A DNA stretch of 64,000 nt. Source: Promethearchaeota archaeon. GTDB lineage: Archaea; Asgardarchaeota; Lokiarchaeia; Sigyniarchaeales; SOKP01. This document shows, one piece after another, positions 9,063 to 18,702 of this stretch. The translations under genes were made by a program, and so were the position numbers. Within the stretch, counting starts at the first letter, position 1. Each line of letters begins with the position of its first letter. Below the pieces are notes generated by a model. The model worked only from the letters and a program-made list of their open reading frames with translations, did no database searches and was not told the origin of the DNA. The stretch lies in the NCBI GenBank assembly GCA_016839585.1, contig JAEOTZ010000026.1:1-64000 (forward strand), written 5' to 3'.

Positions 9063-9842
9063 ATGAAAGAATTTAAAGTTAATGAGTACATTTCATTGAA
9101 ACTTGTTTCAGGAAAACTTGACCCAGTAGTAAGAATTAATGTTAATAATCAATTAGCTAATGGAGATTATTTAAGAACAAGAAGTTTTGAAGAATATTGT
9201 AATGTGTTAAAGACTTGGGTTGATAACAATTATGATATGAGTACTATTTCTGATGAAGATATTGATGTTTTTTTCCCACTAGTTAGAACAATTTATGAAG
9301 CAGGAGAACTTAAAGCACAACAAATGTTTAAGAAAGAAATAACCAAAACAATAAAAAATGCTGAATATAGTGATTATGCCTACATAATTCTTTTTTCAGA
9401 GGATTTAATATCATCTCTAAGTAACAAAGAATTAATAGAAGGTATTCTACATCCTGAAGAGGCTTTGACTCTATTTGAAATTCAAAAACATACTACTAAT
9501 AGCTATCATTTGGTAATAGAATTTGAACCAAATGATGAGGAACGTCGTAGAGTTCATCCAGATAGATATTATTTTAGTACATATAAAGGTCACATTATTG
9601 AACTTGATTTGGAATTAAACCAGTTTAATTCTATATTCCCAGAATCAATTTTTAATCTAAAAAAATTAACAAAACTACATTTATTTCTCTACGACATCAG
9701 TGAAGTTAAATTTAGTACTGATAAAATGTTGGAATCTCTGGAGAGATTCTATATATATGAGTTTCAGGAGGTAAAGTCCCCACCCTTATATGATTTTTTT
9801 CCAAATTTATTTGATATAAGAAGGATTAAATGTTACTGGTAA
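9063..9842 (+). CDS. Uncharacterised protein with C-terminal leucine-rich repeats
   Basis: The 259-residue protein has an unrecognised helical N-terminal part (1-150) and a short beta segment (YHLVIEFEPNDEERRR). The C-terminal 90 residues have leucine-rich repeat character: HIIELDLELNQF, FPESIFNLKKLTKLHL and LESLERFYIYEF. Only about three repeats fit before the stop, so the repeat array looks short. The 3' end may be frameshifted, because a second frame (9830-9970) continues with similar composition. LRRs usually bind proteins; the N-terminal function is unknown. No SD precedes the ATG. Confidence 0.65.
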   Translation: MKEFKVNEYISLKLVSGKLDPVVRINVNNQLANGDYLRTRSFEEYCNVLKTWVDNNYDMSTISDEDIDVFFPLVRTIYEAGELKAQQMFKKEITKTIKNAEYSDYAYIILFSEDLISSLSNKELIEGILHPEEALTLFEIQKHTTNSYHLVIEFEPNDEERRRVHPDRYYFSTYKGHIIELDLELNQFNSIFPESIFNLKKLTKLHLFLYDISEVKFSTDKMLESLERFYIYEFQEVKSPPLYDFFPNLFDIRRIKCYW

Positions 9843-9970
9843 TAGAAATTACAAAGGCATATAATATAAAATATTGTGTTGATTATAATTATCTCGAGAC
9901 CCTGAATTCCGCAGACTTCTCGATTAATCTACAAAATAACTCAAAAGTAAGAGAATTGACACATTGGTAA
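9830..9970 (+). CDS. Small overlapping ORF, possible frameshifted LRR tail
   Basis: A 46-codon frame starts at ATG 9830, inside the last codons of the LRR gene in another frame, just after GAAGGA (9819-9824). It reads YNYLETLNSADFSI and ends KVRELTHW, resembling the FDIRRIKCYW ending of the upstream gene. It could be the continuation of the repeat array after a frameshift, or a small overlapping gene. The evidence is weak. Confidence 0.25.
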   Translation: MLLVIEITKAYNIKYCVDYNYLETLNSADFSINLQNNSKVRELTHW

Positions 9971-10065
9971 AATTTTTATATGTTATTGTATTATTAATTA
10001 TACTATTTATTGAAATTCAAAATTAAAATAGAAGTTAAATAATTACGAATTTGTGAGTAATAATT

Positions 10066-10818
10066 ATGAGTTTAAGTTTTGAAGATCTGAGATCTATTAT
10101 AAGTTCTGGAAAAAAGACGCAATTTGCCAAAGCGATGAGTGATGTATTAAAAGAAAAACAATATAATCTGCCCGATTTTTATGATCTCTATGGTAAATTG
10201 ATTAGAGAAGATACTAATTTTACAATGGGCGAATCCTATATTCAATTTAGATGGAAATATGCAGAAAAAATACTTTCATTAGATAAATTAATGAAAATGG
10301 ATAGAGTTCTAATGGAAAATTATGCGTTAAGTAAATATGAACCCATAGAATTTTGTTTTTCAGGACAGATTATTAGATCTTTTGCTACAGCTGTTATTAC
10401 TTTTTCAGGTATTATATATTTCACTAAATTAAGAGTAATAGGAGTGGGGTTTACTGCAAGAAGAAGTATGGATCCTGTAACGGCTGTTGTAGGAGCAGTA
10501 TCACCTCCTGCCTCTGGAGCATTAGATAAAACATTCAGAAGCACAATGCAAAAAACATTGGGTGATGATTTTTCGGAAACAGAATTTAGTAAGTTCGACC
10601 ACATTTTTCCTATAAATAAACCATATGATATTAAAAGAAGGAAGAATGTTATAGATTTCACTAGTGATATTGAATACGAAAAGAAAGGAAAAACAAAAAA
10701 GAAAAAATTAAATCTTAGAATAATACCTTTAAAAGAAAAACAAGAAGATAAAAACGCTTTTGAGACAAGAAAAGAAGAACTTCTACAAAAAATTGAATCC
10801 TTCCTATTATCATTCTAA
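10066..10818 (+). CDS. Uncharacterised protein with PH/GRAM-like region
   Basis: The 250-residue protein starts with a helical region (1-90). A segment from about 92 to 220 then has the rhythm of a PH/GRAM domain: EPIEFCFSGQI, ITFSGIIYFTKLRVIGVGF, and a later beta pair followed by a Lys-rich hairpin (EKKGKTKKKK) and LNLRIIPLK. A Gly/Ala/Pro insertion (AVVGAVSPPASGA) interrupts it. GRAM/PH domains bind membrane lipids or proteins; that role is inference. The C-terminal 30 residues form a charged helix. There is no signal peptide. Confidence 0.6.
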   Translation: MSLSFEDLRSIISSGKKTQFAKAMSDVLKEKQYNLPDFYDLYGKLIREDTNFTMGESYIQFRWKYAEKILSLDKLMKMDRVLMENYALSKYEPIEFCFSGQIIRSFATAVITFSGIIYFTKLRVIGVGFTARRSMDPVTAVVGAVSPPASGALDKTFRSTMQKTLGDDFSETEFSKFDHIFPINKPYDIKRRKNVIDFTSDIEYEKKGKTKKKKLNLRIIPLKEKQEDKNAFETRKEELLQKIESFLLSF

Positions 10819-10929
10819 TAGTAAGATCTCTAGAACCTTGAACAATGATTAAGTCAATAAAATTTATAATTTCTAATATCAATTTATCAATTATAATCGA
10901 TTTTAATAACCAAATAGTTGAATTTTAAA

Positions 10930-11727
10930 ATGAGTAAGGAACTAGAAATTTATCAGGAATATGGAAGAAAAATTGAGGAATACTTAAGACCCTCTACTTA
11001 TCCAATAGCAATAAAACTGATCAAAAGCAAAGCAGAAATTCCAATTAAGAGTAAAAGGCCTAAAACAAACTTAAAATTACGAAATTATTTATGTCAAAAC
11101 TTTCTTATGGCTCGCTCTTATGGTTGGACAGTGGCAGTCACAGCTGAGGATTGTGCCTGCCCAATGGTTAGAGGAATTTTTGGCTGGGACCCTATGACAG
11201 AGAACTCATTTAATTTGCTGCATCAATTCTTTGTCGGTCGTTATGCAAAGAACCTTGAAATATCAAAAACATTTGAAAAACATATACACTTTTTAAACAA
11301 TGATTTCATTGGTCTTGTAATATCTCCATTAACTCGAACTAAAATAGAACCAGATTTAGTTCAAATATATGGTTTACCTGCTCAAATCATGCGTTTAATC
11401 CATAGTTATCTTTATTTTCAAGGAGAAGTTCTTGAATTCACGTCTTCAGGAAGACAGGCTTCTTGTAATGAAGGAGTTGCTAAAACTTTCTTAACTGATC
11501 AACCTCAGTTAGTGATTTTAGGAAATGGGGATAGGGTATGGGGTGGTGCTGAAGATTCAGAGTTGATGTTTTCTATTCCAAAAAGTAAGTTGGAACTTTT
11601 TATAAAAGGTTTAGAAGCAAGTCATAAAGGGGGAATAAGATACCCAATACCGAAATATATGAATTACACACCAGGCTTTTTAGCAACTTTTACAAAAAGG
11701 ACTAGAAAAAGAGATAAAGAGCAATAA
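10930..11727 (+). CDS. DUF169 family protein
   Basis: The protein (about 265 residues) carries the DUF169 pattern: RPSTYPIAIKLIKS near the start, a LCQNFLMARSYGWTVAV segment, Cys-rich DCACPMVRG, and late SCNEGVAK and GNGDRVWGGAEDSE elements. DUF169 proteins are widespread in methanogens and anaerobes and have no established activity. I prefer ATG 10930 over the TTG at 10918, because MSKELEIYQEYGRKIEEYLRP fits the family start and neither has a clear SD. It is monocistronic and soluble. Confidence 0.85.
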   Translation: MSKELEIYQEYGRKIEEYLRPSTYPIAIKLIKSKAEIPIKSKRPKTNLKLRNYLCQNFLMARSYGWTVAVTAEDCACPMVRGIFGWDPMTENSFNLLHQFFVGRYAKNLEISKTFEKHIHFLNNDFIGLVISPLTRTKIEPDLVQIYGLPAQIMRLIHSYLYFQGEVLEFTSSGRQASCNEGVAKTFLTDQPQLVILGNGDRVWGGAEDSELMFSIPKSKLELFIKGLEASHKGGIRYPIPKYMNYTPGFLATFTKRTRKRDKEQ

Positions 11728-11854
11728 GTTACCTTAGGAAAACAAAATTAAATAAGACTTCAATTTTTTTTATATTTTTTTAATTTCTCGTTCAATCTAC
11801 AACATAACTATTATCTTATCAGTAAATTCTTTATATAAGTAAATAATAGATTGG

Positions 11855-13477
11855 TTATTCTAACTCCTTTTTATATACTACTTTTCCCCTTATAATTGTC
11901 TCAAGAACCTGAATTTCTCTAATTTTATCCTTTGGAACTTCAAGGGGATTTTTATTTAATATAACTAAATCTGCTAATTTTCCAACTTCGATACTTCCTT
12001 TTATAGCTTCTTCGAGAGAAGCGTATGCACCATTTATTGTATAAGCCCTTAGAGCATCTTCAATTGCCAAACATTCTTCTGGAATAAATCCATTTCGAGT
12101 AACCATACAGTGAAGTCCTAGAATTGGATCAGGATTCTCAACAGGGCAATCAGAACCGGCAGCAAGAATTACTCCTGCATCAATAATAGATTTGAAAGGA
12201 TATGTATTGTTGCATCTCTCTTTTCCCAATCTTTTTTCAAGCCAGTAAGAGTCTGAATGAATAAAGGCTGGTTGACAGGAAGCTATAATTCCGTAATCTC
12301 TCATGTCTTTTATTATATCTTTTGTTAATATAGATGCATGTTCGATTCGGTGTCTATGATTTTCTCGGGGGAATTCCTTTAAAAGCCTTTTATATAAATT
12401 CACAACTATTCTATTTGCTTCATCACCAATTGCATGAATTGCTATTTGAAAACCAAGATTATGGGCAATTTTCATTCGATTATATAGCTCAACTTCATTT
12501 ATTACAACATATCCATGATTTTTGGGTTGATCTGAATAAGCATCATGCATAAGAGCCGTAGAAGCTCCTAATGCTCCATCCATCCAAGCTTTAATACAAC
12601 CAACTTTAAATTTACTATCTGTTTTTCCTTCATCCAAAGGCGGTTTTTTAATTCTTTTCAGTTTTTTTGGATTTGCAGTAAAGACTATACTATAATAATT
12701 TTGCAAAATGTTTTCTTTAATAATTTTTAAAATTGGGATAGCGACTCCGCCTAAATTCTCTACTCCTCCCTTTCTATCCATTTCAATTACTCCATGAATT
12801 GAGGTTATCCCTTTTGCTGCCAGACTTCCAAAAAATTCTGAAGCTGCTTCTTTAATTGTGTCCGAATCTGGGAGTGTAATAATTGAAAAGATTAAATTAG
12901 TTGCATTTTCTTTTAAAATACCGGTTATCTCACCTTTCTCATTTCGCTGGATTTCACCTCCTTCGGGTGATATGGTATCATTATTGATTCCAGCTATTTC
13001 TAAAGTCTTACTATTAGACACTCCTGAATGAGCATCATGGCGAAAAATAAATACGGGATTGTTAGGGCTCACTTGATCTAAATCCCACCGGGTAGGTAAC
13101 ACAGGATTGTCAAATCTTTGTTCATCTAATTTAAATCCTAAAATTAATTCATTAGGTTTTTTATCCTTAACAATTTCCTTTAAAAATTGTAGTAGTTCCT
13201 TTAAACTTCTTATTTTAGAAAAATCAGGATATAGTAAAAAAAAAAGTGCTCCAATTGCGTGCATGTGACAATCTATAAATCCAGGAAGGAGAGTTTTTCC
13301 TTTTAAGTCTACTAACGCATAATTATCATTTACTTTTGCTTGAATCTCTTCTAGAGAGCCAACAGCAATAATTTTTTCTCCTTCAATGCAGACAGCTTCA
13401 ACAAAAGGTTGAGAGTCGTTCAATGTAATGATCGAACCATCATAAAAAATTTTTTTTTTTAATATATTTTTATTCAT
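11855..13477 (-). CDS. Metal-dependent amidohydrolase (YtcJ-like), copy 2
   Basis: The 540-residue protein is an amidohydrolase-superfamily TIM barrel with its flanking beta-sandwich. The metal-binding HxH lies in PGFIDCHMHAIG, further metal-site His residues in IAIHAIGDEANR and HRHRIEHASIL, and the catalytic Asp region in AAGSDCPVENPDP. It matches the YtcJ/N-acyl-metabolite hydrolase branch (amidohydrolase 3), zinc enzymes that cleave amide bonds. The substrate is unknown. It lies 25 bp downstream of a paralogue of the same length and orientation and is probably co-transcribed with it. Confidence 0.9.
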   Translation of the reverse strand: MNKNILKKKIFYDGSIITLNDSQPFVEAVCIEGEKIIAVGSLEEIQAKVNDNYALVDLKGKTLLPGFIDCHMHAIGALFFLLYPDFSKIRSLKELLQFLKEIVKDKKPNELILGFKLDEQRFDNPVLPTRWDLDQVSPNNPVFIFRHDAHSGVSNSKTLEIAGINNDTISPEGGEIQRNEKGEITGILKENATNLIFSIITLPDSDTIKEAASEFFGSLAAKGITSIHGVIEMDRKGGVENLGGVAIPILKIIKENILQNYYSIVFTANPKKLKRIKKPPLDEGKTDSKFKVGCIKAWMDGALGASTALMHDAYSDQPKNHGYVVINEVELYNRMKIAHNLGFQIAIHAIGDEANRIVVNLYKRLLKEFPRENHRHRIEHASILTKDIIKDMRDYGIIASCQPAFIHSDSYWLEKRLGKERCNNTYPFKSIIDAGVILAAGSDCPVENPDPILGLHCMVTRNGFIPEECLAIEDALRAYTINGAYASLEEAIKGSIEVGKLADLVILNKNPLEVPKDKIREIQVLETIIRGKVVYKKELE

Positions 13478-13502
13478 TATATTTATCCCTCTTAATAATT
13501 CA

Positions 13503-15116
13503 CTATTTCTTAAATACAGTCTTTCCTCTAATTATAGTTTCAAGAATTTGGATTTTTTGTATTTCTTCTTTAGGAACTTCTAATGGATTTTTATCTAAAA
13601 TGACTAAATTAGCTAATTTTCCAACTTCAATACTGCCCTTTATATCCTCTTCAAACGCGGCATAAGCGGCATTTATCGTGTATGTTTTTAATGCTTCTTT
13701 AATTGTTAAACATTCTTCAGGTACAAAATTATTTCGAGTCACTAATGCATGTAGGCCCGAAATAACATTTGTATCTTCAACAGGACAATCAGAACCGGAG
13801 ACTAAGACTACACCACTATTGACTAAAGATTTGAATGGATATGTATATTTACAACGTTCTTTTCCAATTCTTTTTTCTAACCAAGTATATTCAGAATTTA
13901 TAAATGGTGGCTGGCAAGATGCGATTATTCCATAATTTTTCATATCTTCAATTACATCCTTTGTTAACATAGAAGCATGTTCAATTCGATGTCTATGATT
14001 ATTTCTAGGAAATTCATTTATAAGCCTCTTATATAAATCTACTGCAATTCTATTTGCTTTATCGCCAATTGAGTGCATAACAATTTGAAATCCATTATTA
14101 TGGGCCAATTTCATTTTTTCATATATTTTGTCCTCATCAATTATGCAAAAGCCACACATCTCGGGAGCATCAGAAAATGGTTCAAACATACAAGCTGTTT
14201 TTGCTCCGAAACTTCCATCAAGAAATAATTTTAAACTTCCTACTTTAAATTTTCCATCTTTCTTTCCCTCATCTAAGGGAGGTTTTTTTAAATCTATAAT
14301 TTTTAGTGGATCTTCTGTATTTACCATAATATACCAATCTTGAAGTATTTTGTCTTGAATAGAGGTTAAAATGGAGATCTCCGATGATCCAAAAAGTCCA
14401 TATTCACTTTTTTTACCATAGTAGACAATACCCTGTAATGATGTTATTCCATTGCTAGCAAAAATTTCAAATGCTTTCGAGGCAGTTTTATCCAAATCAA
14501 CTTTCTTTGGAACGGAAATTTTAGAGAGAATAAGGGATAATGATTTTTCTGATAATAGTCCTGTTAGTTCACCCTTCTCATTTTTCCTTATTTCACCACC
14601 TTCTGGAATCTCCGTATTTTCATCTATTCCGGCTAATTCTAGTGCTTTACTGTTTGCCACGCCTATATGCCCATCATATCTTAAAATAAAAACAGGATTA
14701 TTAGGACAAGCCTCATCTAAATCCCATCGAGTAGGTAGAATAGGATTATCAAATTTCTCTTCACAGAAGTTAAATCCAATAGTTAACTCATCTACGCTTT
14801 TTTGTTTCACACCTTTTTTTAAAATTGATTGAAGGTCTTTTAATCGTTTAACATTTGAAAGATCAGGGTTTAATAAGTGTAGAAGAAATTGAATAGGATG
14901 GAGATGACAATCAATAAAGCCAGGAAGCATAGTTTTTCCTTTCAATTCTATCATTTGATATTTAGCACCTAATTCTTTTTTAACTTCTTTTAACTCTCCA
15001 ATAGCTATAATTTTCTCACCCAGAATCCCCACAGCATTTACAAAAGGTTGTTTAGGATTCATAGTAATAATTGAACCCCCATAAAACACTTTTCTCTCAA
15101 ATTGGACTTTACTCAT
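13503..15116 (-). CDS. Metal-dependent amidohydrolase (YtcJ-like), copy 1
   Basis: The 537-residue protein is a close paralogue of its downstream neighbour along the full length. It shares PGFIDCHLHPIQ (metal HxH), IVMHSIGDKANR, HRHRIEHASML and SGSDCPVEDTNVI. All expected metal ligands are present, so both copies should be active. The copies diverge most around residues 190-240 and in the substrate-loop region, consistent with different specificities after tandem duplication. It is the first gene of the pair. The frame starts at ATG 15116 with no strong SD. Confidence 0.9.
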   Translation of the reverse strand: MSKVQFERKVFYGGSIITMNPKQPFVNAVGILGEKIIAIGELKEVKKELGAKYQMIELKGKTMLPGFIDCHLHPIQFLLHLLNPDLSNVKRLKDLQSILKKGVKQKSVDELTIGFNFCEEKFDNPILPTRWDLDEACPNNPVFILRYDGHIGVANSKALELAGIDENTEIPEGGEIRKNEKGELTGLLSEKSLSLILSKISVPKKVDLDKTASKAFEIFASNGITSLQGIVYYGKKSEYGLFGSSEISILTSIQDKILQDWYIMVNTEDPLKIIDLKKPPLDEGKKDGKFKVGSLKLFLDGSFGAKTACMFEPFSDAPEMCGFCIIDEDKIYEKMKLAHNNGFQIVMHSIGDKANRIAVDLYKRLINEFPRNNHRHRIEHASMLTKDVIEDMKNYGIIASCQPPFINSEYTWLEKRIGKERCKYTYPFKSLVNSGVVLVSGSDCPVEDTNVISGLHALVTRNNFVPEECLTIKEALKTYTINAAYAAFEEDIKGSIEVGKLANLVILDKNPLEVPKEEIQKIQILETIIRGKTVFKK

Positions 15117-15211
15117 ATAAAATTCTTTCTCTTATTACTTGAAACGAATTAAAAAAAAAAAGATATTAAAAGTTAAATTTTTTCCTAATTTCAAGTCGGT
15201 TGGTTTAACAG

Positions 15212-15577
15212 TTATTGTAGAATTAAAACCATTACTACTACAAAACCTACCATTGCTACACTTGAAGCAAAAATCATTCCTTTTCTGACTTCTGGTGAAA
15301 GTGTGTCATCTCTCAGTCCTCCTAAAAAAGTAGATACGGCAAATAATATCATCCCTAATTGAAAGAAAAGTGCTGTAAACGTTTCAAGTGAGTCTATATT
15401 CCTATCAAAGTCATCCCATTCCCCCGGAGTACTAGGATCAGCGTAAGTATCATATATATTAGTTGCAAATATTAAGATGATTCCCACAATTAATAAGAGG
15501 ATAGATATAACAAAAATCTTTAAATAATCTTTTTCTGCCCAAAATTTACGAAATGCTTCTTTTGAGATAGATCTCAC
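15212..15577 (-). CDS. Small membrane protein with three helices
   Basis: The 121-residue protein has three predicted transmembrane helices (about 21-42, 68-88 and 97-120) and an acidic external loop (DPSTPGEWDDFDRNID). No family is recognised. The start is unusual. The only canonical codon (GTG 15577) lies inside a strong AAGGTGAG sequence that should be the SD itself. The codon at ideal spacing from that SD is ATC (15568 on the minus strand), giving a product that begins SKEAFRKFW. Confidence 0.65.
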   Translation of the reverse strand: MRSISKEAFRKFWAEKDYLKIFVISILLLIVGIILIFATNIYDTYADPSTPGEWDDFDRNIDSLETFTALFFQLGMILFAVSTFLGGLRDDTLSPEVRKGMIFASSVAMVGFVVVMVLILQ

Positions 15578-15668
15578 CTTTTTTTAAGGGTAGGTTTTTA
15601 TTGATACTAAATTATTTAAACTTTTACCTTATTAAAGAGCAGTAGTCTTCATTTTAACATTTACATAT

Positions 15669-16247
15669 TTATTTTCTTCGAAGTTTTAATTCTATCATTT
15701 TTTTAATAGCAATCTCATTGATTTTCTCTTTAAGGATTTTAGATTTGGTTTTTAAATCTTTTAAATAAATATTTTTATTTTTTATTATTTCCTCACTTTC
15801 TTCAAGGGCTTGTTCTAAATCTTTTATTGGAAGTAAGGCTGTAGCAATACAATAAAAGCTTTTTGATCGTCCTTCATTAAAATCCTCTAACATTTTCTTA
15901 AGCAACTCAATTTTTTTTTCTTGTTGCTCAATGAAAACACTTAAACCACGTGCTTTTATAAAATCCAGATTTGAAAGTGATACCCGATGAGAGATAAACG
16001 AATCATACTTATCCCATTTATTTATTTTTGAACATGGAAATTCGCTACACTCCGCACAAGTCTCAAAATTATGTTTTTTTATGCAACATGTAATTATTGA
16101 GCATGATGGATGTTTATTGAAAAAATCAGGACCACAACATCCTGGACATCTTGAAGGTCCTTTAGTATAATAAACAGGACATAGCCCACAATCTAATCCA
16201 CAGCAAGCGATGGTGGGATACTTTTTCTCTGGATACTCTCGAGTCAT
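15669..16247 (-). CDS. DUF3795 family Cys-rich protein
   Basis: The 192-residue protein starts with a dense Cys region: IACCGLDCGLCPVY, RCPGCCGP, CSIITCCIKK, CAECSEFPC. This is the DUF3795 arrangement found in anaerobic bacteria and archaea and probably binds zinc or an Fe-S cluster. A helical, charged C-terminal half (about 95-192) follows. The function of the family is not known. A shorter member lies at 52292-52630. The gene stands alone, divergent from the long TPR gene. Confidence 0.8.
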   Translation of the reverse strand: MTREYPEKKYPTIACCGLDCGLCPVYYTKGPSRCPGCCGPDFFNKHPSCSIITCCIKKHNFETCAECSEFPCSKINKWDKYDSFISHRVSLSNLDFIKARGLSVFIEQQEKKIELLKKMLEDFNEGRSKSFYCIATALLPIKDLEQALEESEEIIKNKNIYLKDLKTKSKILKEKINEIAIKKMIELKLRRK

Positions 16248-16371
16248 TATTAGCTCTTTGAATTGTTAAAATTAATACTTTTTACATGCATTTTAAGAAA
16301 TAATAAGGTTATAAGAAAAATATTAAAAATATAAAATAATTCTTAGGATTAACAATTGGAGATCATTTAAA

Positions 16372-18702
16372 ATGAAAGCATCTGTTTTGAAAAAATTAAA
16401 TTTAATGATTGAAGAAGCTAATTCATTTAAAGATAAAAATAAATATCAAAAAGCAATTGACAAATTGCATGAGGCTATAGATTTTGTTAATGAAAAAGTT
16501 AAAGAGCCTGAAGATAAAGAAGTTGAAATTAATAATATTAAAAATGTTATCAATCAAACTTATTCTGTTGAAATTAATGATTATATTCAACAAGCTATTC
16601 GCTTAGTTTCTCAAAAAGAATTTGATAAAGCCTATGCAAATTTCCAGGAAGCATTAAAGGTAGCTGATAACATTGATGACCCAGATTTTAAAGAAGCTGA
16701 AGTACAAGAAATTAATAAATTAAATGACGAAGCAAAACTGAAAGAACTAATAGAAGATGCTATGAATTTAAGAGAAAATAAAAATTTTGATGATGCAATT
16801 GAAACTTTCAATAAAGCATTAATTATTGCTGAGGAAATTTATGAAGGCATCCCTAAAATTGAAGAACAAGATAAAATTAAGGCTGAAATTGATCAAACTT
16901 GTTCAACTCAAATAAAATTAATTATTGAAAATGCAAACCAATTGAAACTAACTGGTAGAAGTGAAGATGCCATAAAAGAGTTTGAGAAGGCTTTAGGATT
17001 CACTGATAGCTTTTACAATTCTGAGCAAAAGAATAAGGAAATTATTAATATAAAAAATCTAGTTAACCAAATTTATTCTAATAAGATTAAACCCATTGTT
17101 GATAAAACCAGGGAATTAGTGACTCAAAAAAATATTAATAGTGCAATTTCAGAATCAAAAAATGCTTTAGACATCGCAAATAGAATGTATGATTCTGATT
17201 TAAAAAGCCTTGAAATTAGTATCATCGCTGAAATCATAAATCCTTTCTATATTGAAAAAATCAAACCAATAGTAGAAAAAGGAAAACAAATAACTCAACA
17301 AGATAAATTTGAGGAACGTACGACTAAAATAAATGAGGCTGTAAATATTTTCAAAGAAGCTTTAGATATAGCACATTCAATGATTCCAGATATAAAAAAA
17401 GACCAAGAAGTAAAAAATATTAGTGATCTAATCAACATTGCGTGTTTAGCAGGTATTAATCTAATCAAAGATAATTCAGTATCTAATATTATGCAAAAAA
17501 AATATGATGACGCTATAAGTCAATTGTATTCGGCATTAAGTATTGCTAAAATTATGACCTATCCAGAGGAAGAAATTGAAAACCTTAAGAACCTAGTCAA
17601 TAAGGTGTATTCTGCCCAAGTAAAAGAAGTTTTAACCCAGGGAAATAAACTGGAGAATGAAGATGAATATGAGGAAGCTATAAAAGTTTACAATGAAGCT
17701 TTGGATATTACGAATAAAATGTATCTCACAGATAAGATGGAAAAAGATGTAGGACAGATTAAAGGTCTAATTTATCAATCAGAAATTAAACAACTTGTAG
17801 GTAAAGGGGGTTTAGCGGAAGCACAGCAACTTAAAGAAAAAGAGATCGAAAAACTTAAAAAACGACTAGATTACGCTAACTCAATTGATGATGAGAAGCG
17901 TAGAATTGAGGAAATGAGTAAAATAAAGAAGTTAATAGACGAGGTTCACTCTGATGAAATTAGGCTTCTAATAGAACGAGGAAATCAATTAGCTAAACAA
18001 TTTAAATGGGAAGAAGGTTTCACATTTTATGAAAGAGCTCTTAAAGTAAATGAGTTAATGGAAGAACCTGATATGCAGAATAAAAATTTAATTAGAGAAA
18101 GGTATAAAACAGAATTGGTTAATAGAACTAAACAAAATTTAAGAAAAAATCCTGATATAGCAATTGAATCGTGCAATAGAGCAACAGAATTAGATGAAAA
18201 CTATGTAGATGCTTATTATCACCTTGGTCTTGCCTATAATAATAAAAGGAGCTACGATGCTGCGATTCAGAATTTTAGCAAAGCTGTCAGATTAAATCCT
18301 AAACATGCTGAATCCTGGAATAACATGGGACTTGCTTATGAAGCTAAAAATGAGTTGGATAGTTCTATTGAATCATATAAAAAAGCCGTTGAAATTGACC
18401 CTAATTATTCATTAGCATATTTTAATATGGCTAATGTATATAAACTTAAAAAAGAATTTGATTTAGCCATCAGTAATTATAGAAAAGCGACTGAAATAGA
18501 CCAAGAATTTGCTAGAGCATGGTTTTTCTTGGGTTATGCTTACTTTGATACAAAGGATTACAATTTGGGTATTCAGTACATTGAAAAAGCTATTAAATTA
18601 AGCCCAGATTTAGGTATTGAAGTAAGTTCTGATATTAAAGAATTCAAAAACTTAATAGATAAATTAGAATTAAATTTATCTGAAAAATTTATTAATAGAT
18701 AA
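16372..18702 (+). CDS. Long helical-repeat and TPR protein
   Basis: The 776-residue protein is almost entirely alpha-helical and charged, with no signal or membrane helix. About the first 580 residues contain a degenerate unit of roughly 57-58 residues, marked by YDDAI..FNKAL-type helices and a recurring YS or CS near residues 64, 177 and 235 (FY at 293). The last 180 residues contain four to five canonical 34-residue TPRs (VDAYYHLGLAYNNK, AESWNNMGLAYEAK, LAYFNMANVYKLK, RAWFFLGYAYFDT). It should be a scaffold for protein-protein contacts. The ATG follows a GGAG at a distance of about ten bases. Confidence 0.85.
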   Translation: MKASVLKKLNLMIEEANSFKDKNKYQKAIDKLHEAIDFVNEKVKEPEDKEVEINNIKNVINQTYSVEINDYIQQAIRLVSQKEFDKAYANFQEALKVADNIDDPDFKEAEVQEINKLNDEAKLKELIEDAMNLRENKNFDDAIETFNKALIIAEEIYEGIPKIEEQDKIKAEIDQTCSTQIKLIIENANQLKLTGRSEDAIKEFEKALGFTDSFYNSEQKNKEIINIKNLVNQIYSNKIKPIVDKTRELVTQKNINSAISESKNALDIANRMYDSDLKSLEISIIAEIINPFYIEKIKPIVEKGKQITQQDKFEERTTKINEAVNIFKEALDIAHSMIPDIKKDQEVKNISDLINIACLAGINLIKDNSVSNIMQKKYDDAISQLYSALSIAKIMTYPEEEIENLKNLVNKVYSAQVKEVLTQGNKLENEDEYEEAIKVYNEALDITNKMYLTDKMEKDVGQIKGLIYQSEIKQLVGKGGLAEAQQLKEKEIEKLKKRLDYANSIDDEKRRIEEMSKIKKLIDEVHSDEIRLLIERGNQLAKQFKWEEGFTFYERALKVNELMEEPDMQNKNLIRERYKTELVNRTKQNLRKNPDIAIESCNRATELDENYVDAYYHLGLAYNNKRSYDAAIQNFSKAVRLNPKHAESWNNMGLAYEAKNELDSSIESYKKAVEIDPNYSLAYFNMANVYKLKKEFDLAISNYRKATEIDQEFARAWFFLGYAYFDTKDYNLGIQYIEKAIKLSPDLGIEVSSDIKEFKNLIDKLELNLSEKFINR

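Noticed and set aside
14452-14832. 126-codon frame antisense to amidohydrolase copy 1
   Set aside because: Ser/Phe-rich shadow of a strongly conserved enzyme gene on the other strand.
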